A stretch of DNA of 64,000 bases from CAZOLI01 sp964580675. GTDB lineage: Bacteria > Planctomycetota > MHYJ01 > CAYXQY01. Shown here piece by piece: positions 8,172 to 17,375 of the stretch. Each line of letters starts with the position of its first letter. Position 1 is the first letter of the stretch. The position numbers and the translations under genes are program-made. The stretch covers positions 1 through 64,000 of the forward strand of contig CAZOLI010000005.1 in assembly GCA_964580675.1 (NCBI GenBank), read 5' to 3'. Under the pieces are notes generated by a model. It worked only from the letters and a program-made list of their open reading frames with translations. It ran no database searches and had not been told where the DNA came from.

Positions 8172-9749
8172 TTAAAACGAGTGAAGGGCCCGATCGTTGG
8201 GAAGTTCATCGTTGATGCGCTGAAAGAAGGATGGATCCCGGGTAAGTGACGTGATGGCGTCGAGATCCCGGTAAAAAACGCGATCCCGATCCAGTGGTTC
8301 AACGACCTCCCGGATTTGTTCGTGTGCGGCCTCCAGAGGGGGCGAGGTGGAAAGCGGTTCACGATAATCAATTCCCTGGGCGGCACAGATTAACTCAATA
8401 CCAAGAATTCGCTCAAGGTTTTCGGCGACCTCCGACACTTTCCGGCCGGCAAACGTGGACATGCTCACGTGATCCTCACGGTTGGCGGAGGTGGGAATGG
8501 AATCGACGGAGGCGGGATGGCTGAGTGTTTTGTTCTCGGACACCAGTGACGCAGCGGCCACCTGCCCCAGCATCATGCCGGAATTGATGCCGGAGTTTTC
8601 CGTGAGGAACGGAGGAAGGTCACTCAGGTCCGGATTCACGAGGTTCTCAATTCGTCGTTCCGAAATACTGGCCAGCTCGGACAGACCGATACAGAGGTAG
8701 TCGGCCGCCACCCCGATGGGCTGTCCGTGAAAATTCCCCGCCGAAATAATTTCATCCGACTCGGCGAGGACCAGGGGATTATCCGTGGAAGCATTCATCT
8801 CTCGCCGGGCAATATCGCGGCAATTTTGAAGGGAATCAAGGGAGGCGCCATGCACCTGTGGCACACACCGGAGACTGTAGGAGTCCTGAACACGGTCACA
8901 GTCACGATGCGATTCCCGAATTTCACTCCCCTCAAGCAAAGCGGAAATCCGTTGAGACACCTGTTTCTGTCCCGGGTGTTCCCTCGCGCCGTACACCTCC
9001 TCCCGGAACGGAACGGTGCTGCCCTTCAGGGCATCAATGCTCATGGCGGCCGTGACGTCGGCCAGGGTCTGTAATCTGGTGGATCGAACCAGTGCTTCAA
9101 GGAGGAGTGCAAGCGATACCTGGGTTCCATTCACGATCGAAAGCCCTTCCTTCGGCTTAAATTTATACGGCTCAATATTTGCCGTCCGGAGAGCCACAAT
9201 GGAGTTGGCGACCTCCCAGTTGTGGGAACCATTTCCCGAATCCTTTCGCCGGTAGACCTCGCCTTCCCCGAGCAGCATCAGCCCCAGGTGGGCAAGAGGG
9301 GCGAGATCACCGCTGGCCCCCACCGATCCGGCTTCGGGAATTTTCGGATAAATACCTTCGTTGAAGAGTTTACACAGTTTCTCAAGCAGTCCCGGTGACA
9401 CCCCGGAATACCCCATCGCAAATTCCCTGATTTTCAGGAACATCACCATCTGACAGACCCTTCTACCGAGGTCATCCCCAACCCCCATTGCGTGGCTCCG
9501 GATCAGGTTTTTCTGAAGTTGATCAAGGTTTTCGTCCGACACCATCTCGGAGGACAGCCGGCCGAACCCGGTGTTTACCCCGTACACGGCCTCATCCCGT
9601 TCAACGGCCCGGTTCACCACATCACGGCTCTCGGAAACGGTCTCCATCACCCCGTCCGAAAGTGCCACCTCGGGCTTCTCCGCCCGGTACAGACGCCTGA
9701 TGTCCTGAAGCTCGAGCGAAGACCCGTCAAGGAGAAACTCAGTTGTCAT
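8172..9749 (-). CDS. hutH: Histidine ammonia-lyase
   Basis: The enzyme removes ammonia from L-histidine to give urocanate, the first step of histidine breakdown, in the cytoplasm. The product has 525 residues, within the family's usual 500-560. The Ala-Ser-Gly triad that cyclises into the MIO cofactor is in GSVGASGDLAPL (residues 145-147), and the catalytic Tyr lies in VYGVNTGFG (near 56). The start ATG has GGAGG with a 3-4 base spacer and overlaps the end of the upstream gene by 11 bases. No hutU, hutI or hutG is nearby. A tyrosine or phenylalanine ammonia-lyase is the main alternative, since the selectivity residues cannot be judged safely by eye. Confidence 0.92.
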   Translation of the reverse strand: MTTEFLLDGSSLELQDIRRLYRAEKPEVALSDGVMETVSESRDVVNRAVERDEAVYGVNTGFGRLSSEMVSDENLDQLQKNLIRSHAMGVGDDLGRRVCQMVMFLKIREFAMGYSGVSPGLLEKLCKLFNEGIYPKIPEAGSVGASGDLAPLAHLGLMLLGEGEVYRRKDSGNGSHNWEVANSIVALRTANIEPYKFKPKEGLSIVNGTQVSLALLLEALVRSTRLQTLADVTAAMSIDALKGSTVPFREEVYGAREHPGQKQVSQRISALLEGSEIRESHRDCDRVQDSYSLRCVPQVHGASLDSLQNCRDIARREMNASTDNPLVLAESDEIISAGNFHGQPIGVAADYLCIGLSELASISERRIENLVNPDLSDLPPFLTENSGINSGMMLGQVAAASLVSENKTLSHPASVDSIPTSANREDHVSMSTFAGRKVSEVAENLERILGIELICAAQGIDYREPLSTSPPLEAAHEQIREVVEPLDRDRVFYRDLDAITSLTRDPSFFQRINDELPNDRALHSF

Positions 9750-11127
9750 TGTCCTCCAGCTCCTTCAGATATGCCTTCGAAATTTCACGAACATCCCTGA
9801 AATACTTATGCGCCGACCGAAACTGTTTTTTAATTTCCCCCTCCTTACCGGAGAGGTTCCTTAACATGTTATTCACCCTTTTCAGCAATTTCGTAAATCG
9901 CCGGTACAGAAAGTCGGGGATGTCCGAATCGAGTTCGAAAAGATGTGATTGTAGTTCGGTCAACTTCTCCTCCGCCTTCCGGGTCCAGGCCGAAAGATCC
10001 TCCGCTTCGGACCGCCGGGAAATATGCTCGTCCATCTCCTGGAATATCTTGGTGAACTCCTTTAAATGTTTGCGGAACACCTTCCGCTTTTGCTTTCCAA
10101 GGGGAATGGATATCTTCAGAAACGAGAGGGTTTTGGCTATGCTCCTCTGAAGTTCACGATACGACTTCCTGAATTCCTGGGTTTGCTCCGGGGTGGGTTC
10201 CTCCGAACGGACGATTTGATCGGCGAGTCCATAAACATCCCTCAACGACTGGAGATCAAACTGAAGGAAAAACCCGGTTCGATCCTCCACAAAGTGAAAC
10301 TCCACGAACTCCCCGTCAAATTGCGGTCGCCGTCTATTGGATTCCTCGATTTTCCTCAGCTGTTTTTTCCAGCGTTTGCTCCATTGTTCCCAATCGTCCA
10401 CATCCAGATCCCCCGACTGCACTTCCCGCAACTTCAACTTCAGTTCCTCGGCCAGTTCAAGGGTCCCGTAATAGTCTTTCCGGGCCTGTTTCACGGCCTT
10501 TTTTTTCTGTTTCTCCAGTTGTTCCGCTGTTCCGTGGTACCACGTTTTTGCAAATTGCACCGGTTCATCCAGGTCCGGTAACTTCTTTCTCACGGGACGA
10601 ATCTGATTCTCCGGACTCACCTTGAACACCACCTTGTACGGCCCCGCCCAGAGCGATCGTTTCAGTCCCAGAAGCATCGCTTCAATTCGCCCATTGTCCC
10701 GAACCCGAACCGTGTTTTCATACACCTTGTGATCAATCAGATCTTCTATGTTCTTCTGTTTCCTCTGGTAATAAAGAATAACGCGAACGCGGGTTCCCTC
10801 GGGAAAATTGGCACTCGTCCGGACGGAGAAAAAATGTTTCGTTCCCTCCTCGCTGATCCCGACGGTCTTCGGGGTAATCTTTACGTCCCCGGAAAACCGC
10901 TTCTTCGCCCGTTTCGAGTTTTTGACCTCCTCCGGTTCTGGCTCTTTTTTCTCTTCCCTATCACCGTCCTCCTGTGACACCGCGGGGACGGTCTGCAGAA
11001 CCATCAGACCGATCATGACCATACCGGGAATAATCCATTTCCGGCATCGCAAATGTACGCCGGTCATCCGCCAGGGATTTCCGTAAGACGATCGGGTTCT
11101 ATTTGTTCCCGTTTCCAGTTTGTTCAT
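9739..11127 (-). CDS. Secreted coiled-coil-rich protein, unknown function
   Basis: The product has 462 residues. A signal peptide (about residues 27-51, ending near AVSQ) is followed by a Lys/Glu-rich linker, a beta-rich domain (about 75-180) and a long charged helical region with many Glu, Lys and Arg residues (about 190-455). An internal ATG at 11067 would shorten the N-terminus by 20 residues and would keep the signal. It overlaps hutH by 11 bases, so the two are transcribed together even though the products are unlikely to share a pathway. I do not recognise a family. Periplasmic or surface location is inferred from the signal peptide. Confidence 0.7.
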   Translation of the reverse strand: MNKLETGTNRTRSSYGNPWRMTGVHLRCRKWIIPGMVMIGLMVLQTVPAVSQEDGDREEKKEPEPEEVKNSKRAKKRFSGDVKITPKTVGISEEGTKHFFSVRTSANFPEGTRVRVILYYQRKQKNIEDLIDHKVYENTVRVRDNGRIEAMLLGLKRSLWAGPYKVVFKVSPENQIRPVRKKLPDLDEPVQFAKTWYHGTAEQLEKQKKKAVKQARKDYYGTLELAEELKLKLREVQSGDLDVDDWEQWSKRWKKQLRKIEESNRRRPQFDGEFVEFHFVEDRTGFFLQFDLQSLRDVYGLADQIVRSEEPTPEQTQEFRKSYRELQRSIAKTLSFLKISIPLGKQKRKVFRKHLKEFTKIFQEMDEHISRRSEAEDLSAWTRKAEEKLTELQSHLFELDSDIPDFLYRRFTKLLKRVNNMLRNLSGKEGEIKKQFRSAHKYFRDVREISKAYLKELEDNDN

Positions 11128-11214
11128 CCGGAACCAATGAATAACCGAAATGATGCATTTTCTTCTTCAAAATGGTTCACTCGAACTGTCGGAAAGTGGA
11201 TGTTTTTCCTCAGA

Positions 11215-11472
11215 TCACTCCGGGTTCTCCCACGGATCCGAAACCTTCCACTCCTCATCGGGCAAAGACTCCCGCCATTTATCTTCACGCTCCATTTTAC
11301 CCTTTTTCACATCTTTCCGATACACGTATACGGCAATGCAAAAAAGGAAAAAAACGGTAATCGCCAGAAACAGATACATTCCCGGACCTGTGACTTCAAA
11401 AAATCCAGAACGCGCGAATAAACCTTCTCCGGAACCGTTCAACCCATTTTGTTCATCGTTTCCAAACGGCAA
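11215..11472 (-). CDS. Small single-pass membrane protein
   Basis: The open frame has 85 codons from a TTG with no good ribosome-binding site; a second TTG at codon 11 and an ATG at codon 32 are alternatives. The body is a hydrophobic helix of about 18 residues (around 33-50) followed by a positively charged stop-transfer stretch and an acidic, Trp-containing tail ending EEWKVSDPWENPE. That composition resembles a genuine small membrane protein better than a chance frame. It lies 87 bases upstream of the coiled-coil secreted protein on the same strand. The function is unknown. Confidence 0.5.
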   Translation of the reverse strand: MPFGNDEQNGLNGSGEGLFARSGFFEVTGPGMYLFLAITVFFLFCIAVYVYRKDVKKGKMEREDKWRESLPDEEWKVSDPWENPE

Positions 11473-11615
11473 TTCAGTGCTGACCTTATTCTATGACATT
11501 TGCCATCAAATCGAAACCAGGAAGACCGCAGGAAAGGCATGGTCGACGGGTCCGCCCGTCCGATTTGACGGGATGGGGATACGGTCCGCGAAACGGGACC
11601 GTCAGAAGCGGTTCA

Positions 11616-11644
11616 TTGTAGAATAGACCGGGACCTCCTATAAT
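11616..11644 (+). promoter_or_regulatory. Sigma-70-type promoter for the EF-G gene
   Basis: TTGTAG (11616-11621) and a perfect TATAAT (11639-11644) are 17 bases apart. Transcription would start near 11651 and give a leader of about 140 bases before the EF-G start at 11794. The rest of the 321-base gap (11473-11793) holds no gene I can support. Confidence 0.55.
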
Positions 11645-11793
11645 GGTGTAACCTATTGTTTTTCGCTATGAACTCCCGCATTTAACAGGCATATTAAACG
11701 GATAATTGTCCGGTGCCATCGCCGGATCACCATGGCCACACCAATCCGGCAATGACGGGCCCCAGACGTTCTTGAAGTCCGAAAATTTTCGAC

Positions 11794-13872
11794 ATGGAAA
11801 CACCGCTTCGCAACACACGAAACATCGGCACAATAGCCCATATTGACGCCGGGAAAACCACAACGACGGAGCGGATCCTGTACTATACCGGCCGTGAACA
11901 CAAAATGGGCGAGGTGGACGAAGGAACGGCCACAATGGACTGGATGAACCAGGAACAGGAACGCGGCATCACCATCACCAGTGCCTCAACCACCTGTCAA
12001 TGGAAGGATCACCGCATTAACATCATTGACACGCCCGGGCACGTGGATTTTACCGCCGAGGTGGAGCGATCGCTCCGTGTTCTTGACGGGGCCGTCGGCG
12101 TGTTCTGCGGCGTGGGTGGCGTGGAGGCACAGTCCGAAACCGTCTGGAACCAGGCCGACACGTACGACGTGCCCCGGATTGCCTACGTAAACAAACTGGA
12201 CAGGAAAGGCGCGGATTATCAGGAGGTGCTCAACGAAATCCGCGAAGAGCTGGATGCCAATCCCGTCCCCGTCACCATCCCCCTCGGTACGGGAGATGAC
12301 CTGGAGGGCGTCATCGATCTTATTGAAGGTCAGGCCCTTCACTTTGATCAGGAAACTCACGGTGCGGAAATCGATCGAGAGCCCATTCCGGACGAATACC
12401 GTGATTCCTTTGAGACGCACCGGGAGTTGCTGATCGAAGAAGCCAGTGAATATTCGGACCAACTCATGAAGGTTTACCTGGAAGAGGAGGAAATTGACCC
12501 GGACCTCCTGCGAAACGCCATTCGGGAGGGAACACTCCTTGAGGGGATCGTACCGGCGTACGGTGGTGCGTCGCTCCGAAACATCGGTGTTCAGCCTCTT
12601 CTGGATGGAATTTGCTGGTTTCTTCCTTCCCCGCTGGACCGTTCGGATATCACCGGTGTGCATCCCGACACCGACGAGGAGCTGACCCGGGCCCCGGACC
12701 CGGAGGAGGATCTGGCCGGCTTAATCTTCAAAACTGAGACCGACCAACACGGTGAACTCGCCTATACCCGAATATATTCGGGAACCATCAGCAGCGGTGA
12801 TCAGGTGTACAACGTGACGCGGGACGAACGTGAACAGGTGTCCTCCATCTACCGGATGCACTCCCATTCGCGGGAGCAGGTGGACACCGCACAGGCCGGA
12901 GATATTGTTGCCATACTCGGCTTCAAACAGTCCCGGACCGGCGACACCCTCTCTCATCCCGACAGCAAAATCCTTCTCGAACAGGCGGAATTCCCCGAAA
13001 CGGTGATCGACATGGCCGTTGAACCGAAATCATCGGACGAACGGGAGAAGCTGGACGAGGCCCTCGAAAAGATGGCCCTTGATGATCCCACCTTTGAAGT
13101 ACGGGAATCCGAAGAAACGGGACAGCAGATCATCAGTGGCATGGGGGAATTGCACCTCGAAGTACTGCGTGAACGGATACTGGAAGAATTCAACGTGGAA
13201 GCACGCGTGGGAGAAGTTCGGGTCTCGTACCGGGAGCAGATTGCCCGGGAAATTCGTCAGGAAGGTGAATTTGAAAAAGGCCAGAAGGAGGACCGGGAAT
13301 ACGCATCCGTTGTTGCCGAAGTAACCCAGAACCCGGACCAGCTTCAGTGGAACGTCGACATGGACCTGGACGACGACCTGGAGGACGAACTTCCGCCGGA
13401 GGTGCTGCACGCCATTGAAAAAGGTCTTGAAAACGGTGCGTCCGGCGGAGGCGAACGGGGATTTCCACTTATTTACACGAACGTTACGGGGATACACGCG
13501 GATTTTCAGCCCGATGCGTACACGGCTTCGGCCTTTGAGGCAGCTGCCTCACGGGCTGTTCGAAACTGCGTGAACGAGGCGGGTTGTGAGATACTGGAAC
13601 CAATCATGAAACTTGAAGTGGTCTGTCCCTCGGATCACATGGGAGGAATTGTGGAGGACCTGAACCGGAGACGGGCCGAAATATCCGAAATTGATTCCCA
13701 GGAGGGAGACCGGGTGATTGACGCGTTCGTCCCGATTTCCGAAATGATCGGATACGCGACAACCATTCGATCTCTGACGGAGGGACGCGGGACGTACACA
13801 ATGGAACCCCATGATTATCGCGCCCTTCCCGAGAAAGTCCGAAAAGAACGTTTCGGCGAAATGGTTTTTTAA
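11794..13872 (+). CDS. fusA: Translation elongation factor G
   Basis: EF-G is the GTPase that drives ribosome translocation. The product has 692 residues, full length. The G1 motif [11 protein letters not shown] is at 15-25, G3 DTPGH at 79-83 and G4 NKLD at 133-136; the switch I region contains the RGITITSA motif. Domains II to V follow, with the usual [10 protein letters not shown] of domain III. The stretch [17 protein letters not shown] after domain G3 resembles EF-G copies of the second (spd) type more than the common AVAGVEPQSETVW form, so this could be one of two EF-G genes. The sequence is strongly acidic. There is no clear Shine-Dalgarno. It is followed 6 bases later by the SurA-like gene. 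Confidence 0.97.
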   Translation: METPLRNTRNIGTIAHIDAGKTTTTERILYYTGREHKMGEVDEGTATMDWMNQEQERGITITSASTTCQWKDHRINIIDTPGHVDFTAEVERSLRVLDGAVGVFCGVGGVEAQSETVWNQADTYDVPRIAYVNKLDRKGADYQEVLNEIREELDANPVPVTIPLGTGDDLEGVIDLIEGQALHFDQETHGAEIDREPIPDEYRDSFETHRELLIEEASEYSDQLMKVYLEEEEIDPDLLRNAIREGTLLEGIVPAYGGASLRNIGVQPLLDGICWFLPSPLDRSDITGVHPDTDEELTRAPDPEEDLAGLIFKTETDQHGELAYTRIYSGTISSGDQVYNVTRDEREQVSSIYRMHSHSREQVDTAQAGDIVAILGFKQSRTGDTLSHPDSKILLEQAEFPETVIDMAVEPKSSDEREKLDEALEKMALDDPTFEVRESEETGQQIISGMGELHLEVLRERILEEFNVEARVGEVRVSYREQIAREIRQEGEFEKGQKEDREYASVVAEVTQNPDQLQWNVDMDLDDDLEDELPPEVLHAIEKGLENGASGGGERGFPLIYTNVTGIHADFQPDAYTASAFEAAASRAVRNCVNEAGCEILEPIMKLEVVCPSDHMGGIVEDLNRRRAEISEIDSQEGDRVIDAFVPISEMIGYATTIRSLTEGRGTYTMEPHDYRALPEKVRKERFGEMVF

Positions 13873-13878
13873 CGGAAC

Positions 13879-14964
13879 ATGATTCATTCAGAAATACAGG
13901 ATCGGACACCAGACATGATAAATATGCTTCAAACCTCGATCCGGAAAGGGGCCTGTGTCTTTTTTGTACTGCTGGCCGGCGTTGTGCTGTCCGGATCTGC
14001 GTTAACCGCTCAGGAGTCGCCGGAAACCGGGCCGTCCCTTGAGGATGGTGTGGTCGCCTGGGTCAACGACAGTATCATTCTCCACTCCGATGTCATGGAT
14101 CGAATTCGGCCTCGACTCAAGCAGTACCGAAAACGTCTGTCGAAACGGGAGCTCGCATACCGAAAACGAACACTCTTCATGCAGGAACTGAGCCTGATGG
14201 TGGAGGAGAAGGTGATCATCCAGGCCGCCCGGGAAGAAGGACTCCAGGTCACCAACCGTGAACTGAACCAGCTTGAACAACAAATGGTGGAACGGTTCGA
14301 GTCCCGGGAGAAATTTCTCGAAACGCTTCGCCAGAACGGTCGGACCCTCGAGGACTGGCGCCGGAACAAACGAAAACAGGAACTTCAGAAAAAACTTATC
14401 AGGAAAAAGTTCAGGGGAGCCGGAGTTGACACGTTTGTTTCCCCCCGTGAAATCCGGAAATACTACCAGGAAAACAAAGAAGAATTTTTCCGGGAACCAC
14501 GCGTGAAAGGTCACATCATCACCATTCCAACCGCGGAGGTCGGGGGGGAGAAGGAAGCCAAAAAGTTAATTGAGGAAACGCTGCGGCAGATTCGAACCGG
14601 TGCGGACATGAAGACACTCGCCCGCCTCCACAACAAAACCTACGGGGAGAACAATCGTACCTTTGACTGGACCCGCCGGGGAAACTTTCACAGGGACGTG
14701 GAGAAGGCGCTGTTTGAACACCTCGAAGTGGATGAGGTCTCCGATCCCATCGTCCTGCCGGACCGTGTTGTTCTGGTCAAACTAAAAGGAAAGATCAAAG
14801 GAAAACAGAAAACGTTTTCCGATCCCCAGGTACAGGAAAAAATTCGTAACCGGCTCCGGTCCAGAAAGTTGAAAAAACACCGTAAGAAATTACGGAAGGA
14901 CCTGTTTCAGAAAGCGTACATCAAACCGCAGTTTCTCCGGGAGCAAATGAAAGGTGGATCCTGA
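13879..14964 (+). CDS. SurA-like periplasmic chaperone / parvulin peptidyl-prolyl isomerase
   Basis: The product has 361 residues from the first ATG; ATGs at 13915 and 13924 would give a shorter, cleaner signal peptide ending near ALTAQ. The N-terminal chaperone domain starts with VVAWVNDSIILHSDV, typical of SurA and other SurA_N proteins, and contains a long basic helical arm. A parvulin-type domain lies at about 195-310 (from REPRVKGHIITIP to VVLVKLKGK). Only one isomerase domain is present, against two in Escherichia coli SurA. The role would be escorting outer-membrane proteins through the periplasm. It follows EF-G by 6 bases, probably on the same transcript. Confidence 0.85.
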   Translation: MIHSEIQDRTPDMINMLQTSIRKGACVFFVLLAGVVLSGSALTAQESPETGPSLEDGVVAWVNDSIILHSDVMDRIRPRLKQYRKRLSKRELAYRKRTLFMQELSLMVEEKVIIQAAREEGLQVTNRELNQLEQQMVERFESREKFLETLRQNGRTLEDWRRNKRKQELQKKLIRKKFRGAGVDTFVSPREIRKYYQENKEEFFREPRVKGHIITIPTAEVGGEKEAKKLIEETLRQIRTGADMKTLARLHNKTYGENNRTFDWTRRGNFHRDVEKALFEHLEVDEVSDPIVLPDRVVLVKLKGKIKGKQKTFSDPQVQEKIRNRLRSRKLKKHRKKLRKDLFQKAYIKPQFLREQMKGGS

Positions 14965-15002
14965 TCGGCCCCGGCCCCCGACGTTCTTTTCCGGAGGGAA
15001 AA

Positions 15003-16400
15003 TTACTCGAACGAGAAGGAATCCTTGTTCTTGTCCCACCAATCCTCCCACTTCTTCACGTACTTGTAGCGCGCCTTGGGTTTCCGCGGCATTTCCTCCG
15101 CAAACTGCTGGCCGGTAAATTCGTGAAGGCAGGTGCGTGCTCCTTTGGAAACCGCCGGCATATGCTTGTCCTTCATGAGGGCAATTAAAACGGGAATCAC
15201 CTCTTTCCCCCGCTTCTTAATTTTCCTGCGCGCCTTCTGTTTGCCGGCGTATCCCTGTGTTGCAACATCCTTGCAGAGCGGTTTGACCTCTTCCATCCGT
15301 TCCGCAAACTTGGCCTCTTTTTTCAGTTTCTTTTTGTAGCCTTCCCAGTTCAGGTGAAGCCAGAAATCCTTCCAGGTCTGAAAGTTCTCCTGCCGTTGTT
15401 TCCGGGAAAGCCCTTTCGTTACTTTCGGTGCACCGGAATATTGTGTAATTTCTTTCAATAACTTGTTGGCCTGGGCGGCGATTCGTTCATTCGCATCGCC
15501 GTAAACGGAAATCAGAGCCGGTATCACTTTGTTGAGCTCGTAATCCTCCTTAAATTTCTTGCGTTCCATTTTGAGCTTTTTGGTGGACATGTTCGAGACA
15601 TTGCTGAACCGATTGAGGAAGGCCTGTTTCACCGTCGTTGGCACTTCCCATTCCCGCGGTTTGTTCCGCCATTTCGTACCACCTGACGAGCTCGCTCCCT
15701 GATCGCTCTCTTCTTTTTCCGCTTCCTCTTCTTCCTTGTCCGAACCACCCCAACCTCCTTCCGTATCGGCTTCTACGTCCTTGCCCGACGTTCCACCGGT
15801 GTCATCCGCTGACGAAGCGTCCGATCCGGAAGATTCGGACGGAGACGATGATGAAGAGGACGAATCATCCACGGAAGCACTCCCCACGCCCGAGTCCGAT
15901 GCGGTGTTCTGGTTTGATTTTTTGTTCGTTTTGGCGGTTTTCTCCTCACCGGATGCTTCGTCTCCGCCGGAACCGGTTGAAGAAGCAAGGACAAAAATAC
16001 CAATGAGGGCTCCTATGCCGGCGACGAATGCAAATATCAGCTTCGCCGTTTTGTTGCTGTCGCTTTTGCGGCCCCTGAAGCCTTCTTCCTCCTCTCCTCG
16101 AGACCCGTCCTCACGACCGCCGGAACGGGTGCCGCGACCCCGTCCAGAACGGCTTCGGGTCGACCTCGACGAGGTGCGAGAACGACCGGATCGGGATTTG
16201 CTCTTGACCTTCGGTCTACCGGATTTCGATCCTTTTTCCGAGGCGACCTCCGGTTTTTTATCCTCCCCCAGGGACTCCGGAATCTTCACAATCGCCCCGC
16301 AGAGCTGACATTCAAACTTCTTCCCCGGTTCAAATCCCGAGGCGTCATAACTCGCATCACAATCCGGACAGGTGATTAACTGTTCTTCGTTTTCACTCAT
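15003..16400 (-). CDS. Zinc-ribbon membrane protein with HEAT-like periplasmic part
   Basis: The product has 465 residues. An N-terminal zinc ribbon (CPDCDASYDASGF then CQLCGAIVKIP, about 10-42) is followed by a Ser/Arg/Gly-rich linker (about 55-115), one membrane helix (about 120-142), a second long low-complexity linker rich in Ser, Asp, Glu and Gly (about 143-240), and a helical C-terminal domain with two HEAT-like repeats (KVIPALISVYGD and EVIPVLIALMKD). The architecture implies a cytoplasmic ribbon joined through the membrane to an extracytoplasmic helical platform. The function is unknown. It is convergent with the SurA-like gene, 38 bases away. Confidence 0.8.
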   Translation of the reverse strand: MSENEEQLITCPDCDASYDASGFEPGKKFECQLCGAIVKIPESLGEDKKPEVASEKGSKSGRPKVKSKSRSGRSRTSSRSTRSRSGRGRGTRSGGREDGSRGEEEEGFRGRKSDSNKTAKLIFAFVAGIGALIGIFVLASSTGSGGDEASGEEKTAKTNKKSNQNTASDSGVGSASVDDSSSSSSSPSESSGSDASSADDTGGTSGKDVEADTEGGWGGSDKEEEEAEKEESDQGASSSGGTKWRNKPREWEVPTTVKQAFLNRFSNVSNMSTKKLKMERKKFKEDYELNKVIPALISVYGDANERIAAQANKLLKEITQYSGAPKVTKGLSRKQRQENFQTWKDFWLHLNWEGYKKKLKKEAKFAERMEEVKPLCKDVATQGYAGKQKARRKIKKRGKEVIPVLIALMKDKHMPAVSKGARTCLHEFTGQQFAEEMPRKPKARYKYVKKWEDWWDKNKDSFSFE

Positions 16401-16657
16401 GGGTGTTTTTTCAAAAAAAGAAGTAAAAACCCGGTTTTAAACATCACTCCAGTCGGACCGAACGAAACACTTTTGACCGTTCACGCTCGATCCATTGGCT
16501 GTTGAAGAGCCAGATGCGTCATTTTCCCGATCATGAAGTCTTATTCTACAAAGAACCGTCATATTCTTCAACATTTCGTCAAATGAGGACGCCGGGACGC
16601 CGGACGAATGCCGTTCTGCCGGCTGAGGACAATTGCGGATGTGTTTGCGGTAAGATT

Positions 16658-17197
16658 TCAGTTTCCCCAGCGTTTTCTTATGGTTTGCCACACCCCGGGA
16701 CCCTTCTCCGAAAGCCGTCCCTTTTTATCGTAGAGGAAAAACACAGGGGGACTCTTCACGCCGTATTGTGCTGCAACGGGGAGGTCGGGATTTTGCTTGA
16801 TGTCGGTAATGTCCACGTATCGCACTATGAGGTTCTCCTTTTCCCGGGCCATCTTCTCAAGGGAAGGGATAATCCGTTTACAGACGGGAGACCAGTCCGC
16901 CCGAAACAGCACCACGGTGTGATGGCCGTCAACGGTATGATCCGTGAGTTCCACCTCTTCTCCTTCACTTATTACACGAACAGGGTCCGCGTTCTCGGTG
17001 TCCGTTTCACGGTCCGCTGTTCCGGGTGTCCCCGGATCCGGGAGATTCGCTTCCCGGTGTGCATCCTGCGCGTCGCTTCGTTGCCCCTCGTGACTCTTCC
17101 TCTGTAACGATTCATCCGTTGAACAACCGGATATATAAAAAAACACCAGGAAAACAACAACGAGGATGAAAACAGAAGAAAACCGAATGATCTTCAC
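16658..17197 (-). CDS. Thioredoxin-fold lipoprotein lacking the CxxC pair
   Basis: The product has 179 residues from a GTG start. The lipobox ends at Cys25 (YISGC). A Thr/Asp-rich linker is followed by a thioredoxin fold from about residue 75. The active-site segment reads FRADWSPVCKRI: the first Cys of the usual WCxxC is replaced by Ser, leaving one cysteine. The cis-proline region KSPPVFFLY is present. A protein of this kind could bind or monothiol-react with a periplasmic partner but should not act as an ordinary disulphide oxidoreductase. The 257 bases downstream (16401-16657) hold an 84-codon frame that I do not accept as a gene. Confidence 0.8.
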   Translation of the reverse strand: MKIIRFSSVFILVVVFLVFFYISGCSTDESLQRKSHEGQRSDAQDAHREANLPDPGTPGTADRETDTENADPVRVISEGEEVELTDHTVDGHHTVVLFRADWSPVCKRIIPSLEKMAREKENLIVRYVDITDIKQNPDLPVAAQYGVKSPPVFFLYDKKGRLSEKGPGVWQTIRKRWGN

Positions 17198-17375
17198 GAA
17201 TCAATATCCCTGTAATATGCCGATGGACAAAAAGGGATTATACAGTTCACAAAACCGGGGAACCAGTAAAGACGTCCTTTTTTCTCCGTTGCGACGATTT
17301 GTCGAGACCTTCCCGGTCCCCCGACGCCGGGCGGACTTGACCACGTTTTCCGTAGGCCGGACCACCCGGTGTTTT

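Noticed and set aside
11653..11935. Minus-strand frames in the EF-G leader
   Set aside because: They cover the promoter and the first codons of EF-G and encode Cys/Arg-rich random sequence.
16437..16691. 84-codon frame between the zinc-ribbon protein and the thioredoxin-fold lipoprotein
   Set aside because: It overlaps the end of the lipoprotein gene, has no Shine-Dalgarno, and its translation shows no fold or motif. Kept out as probably random.
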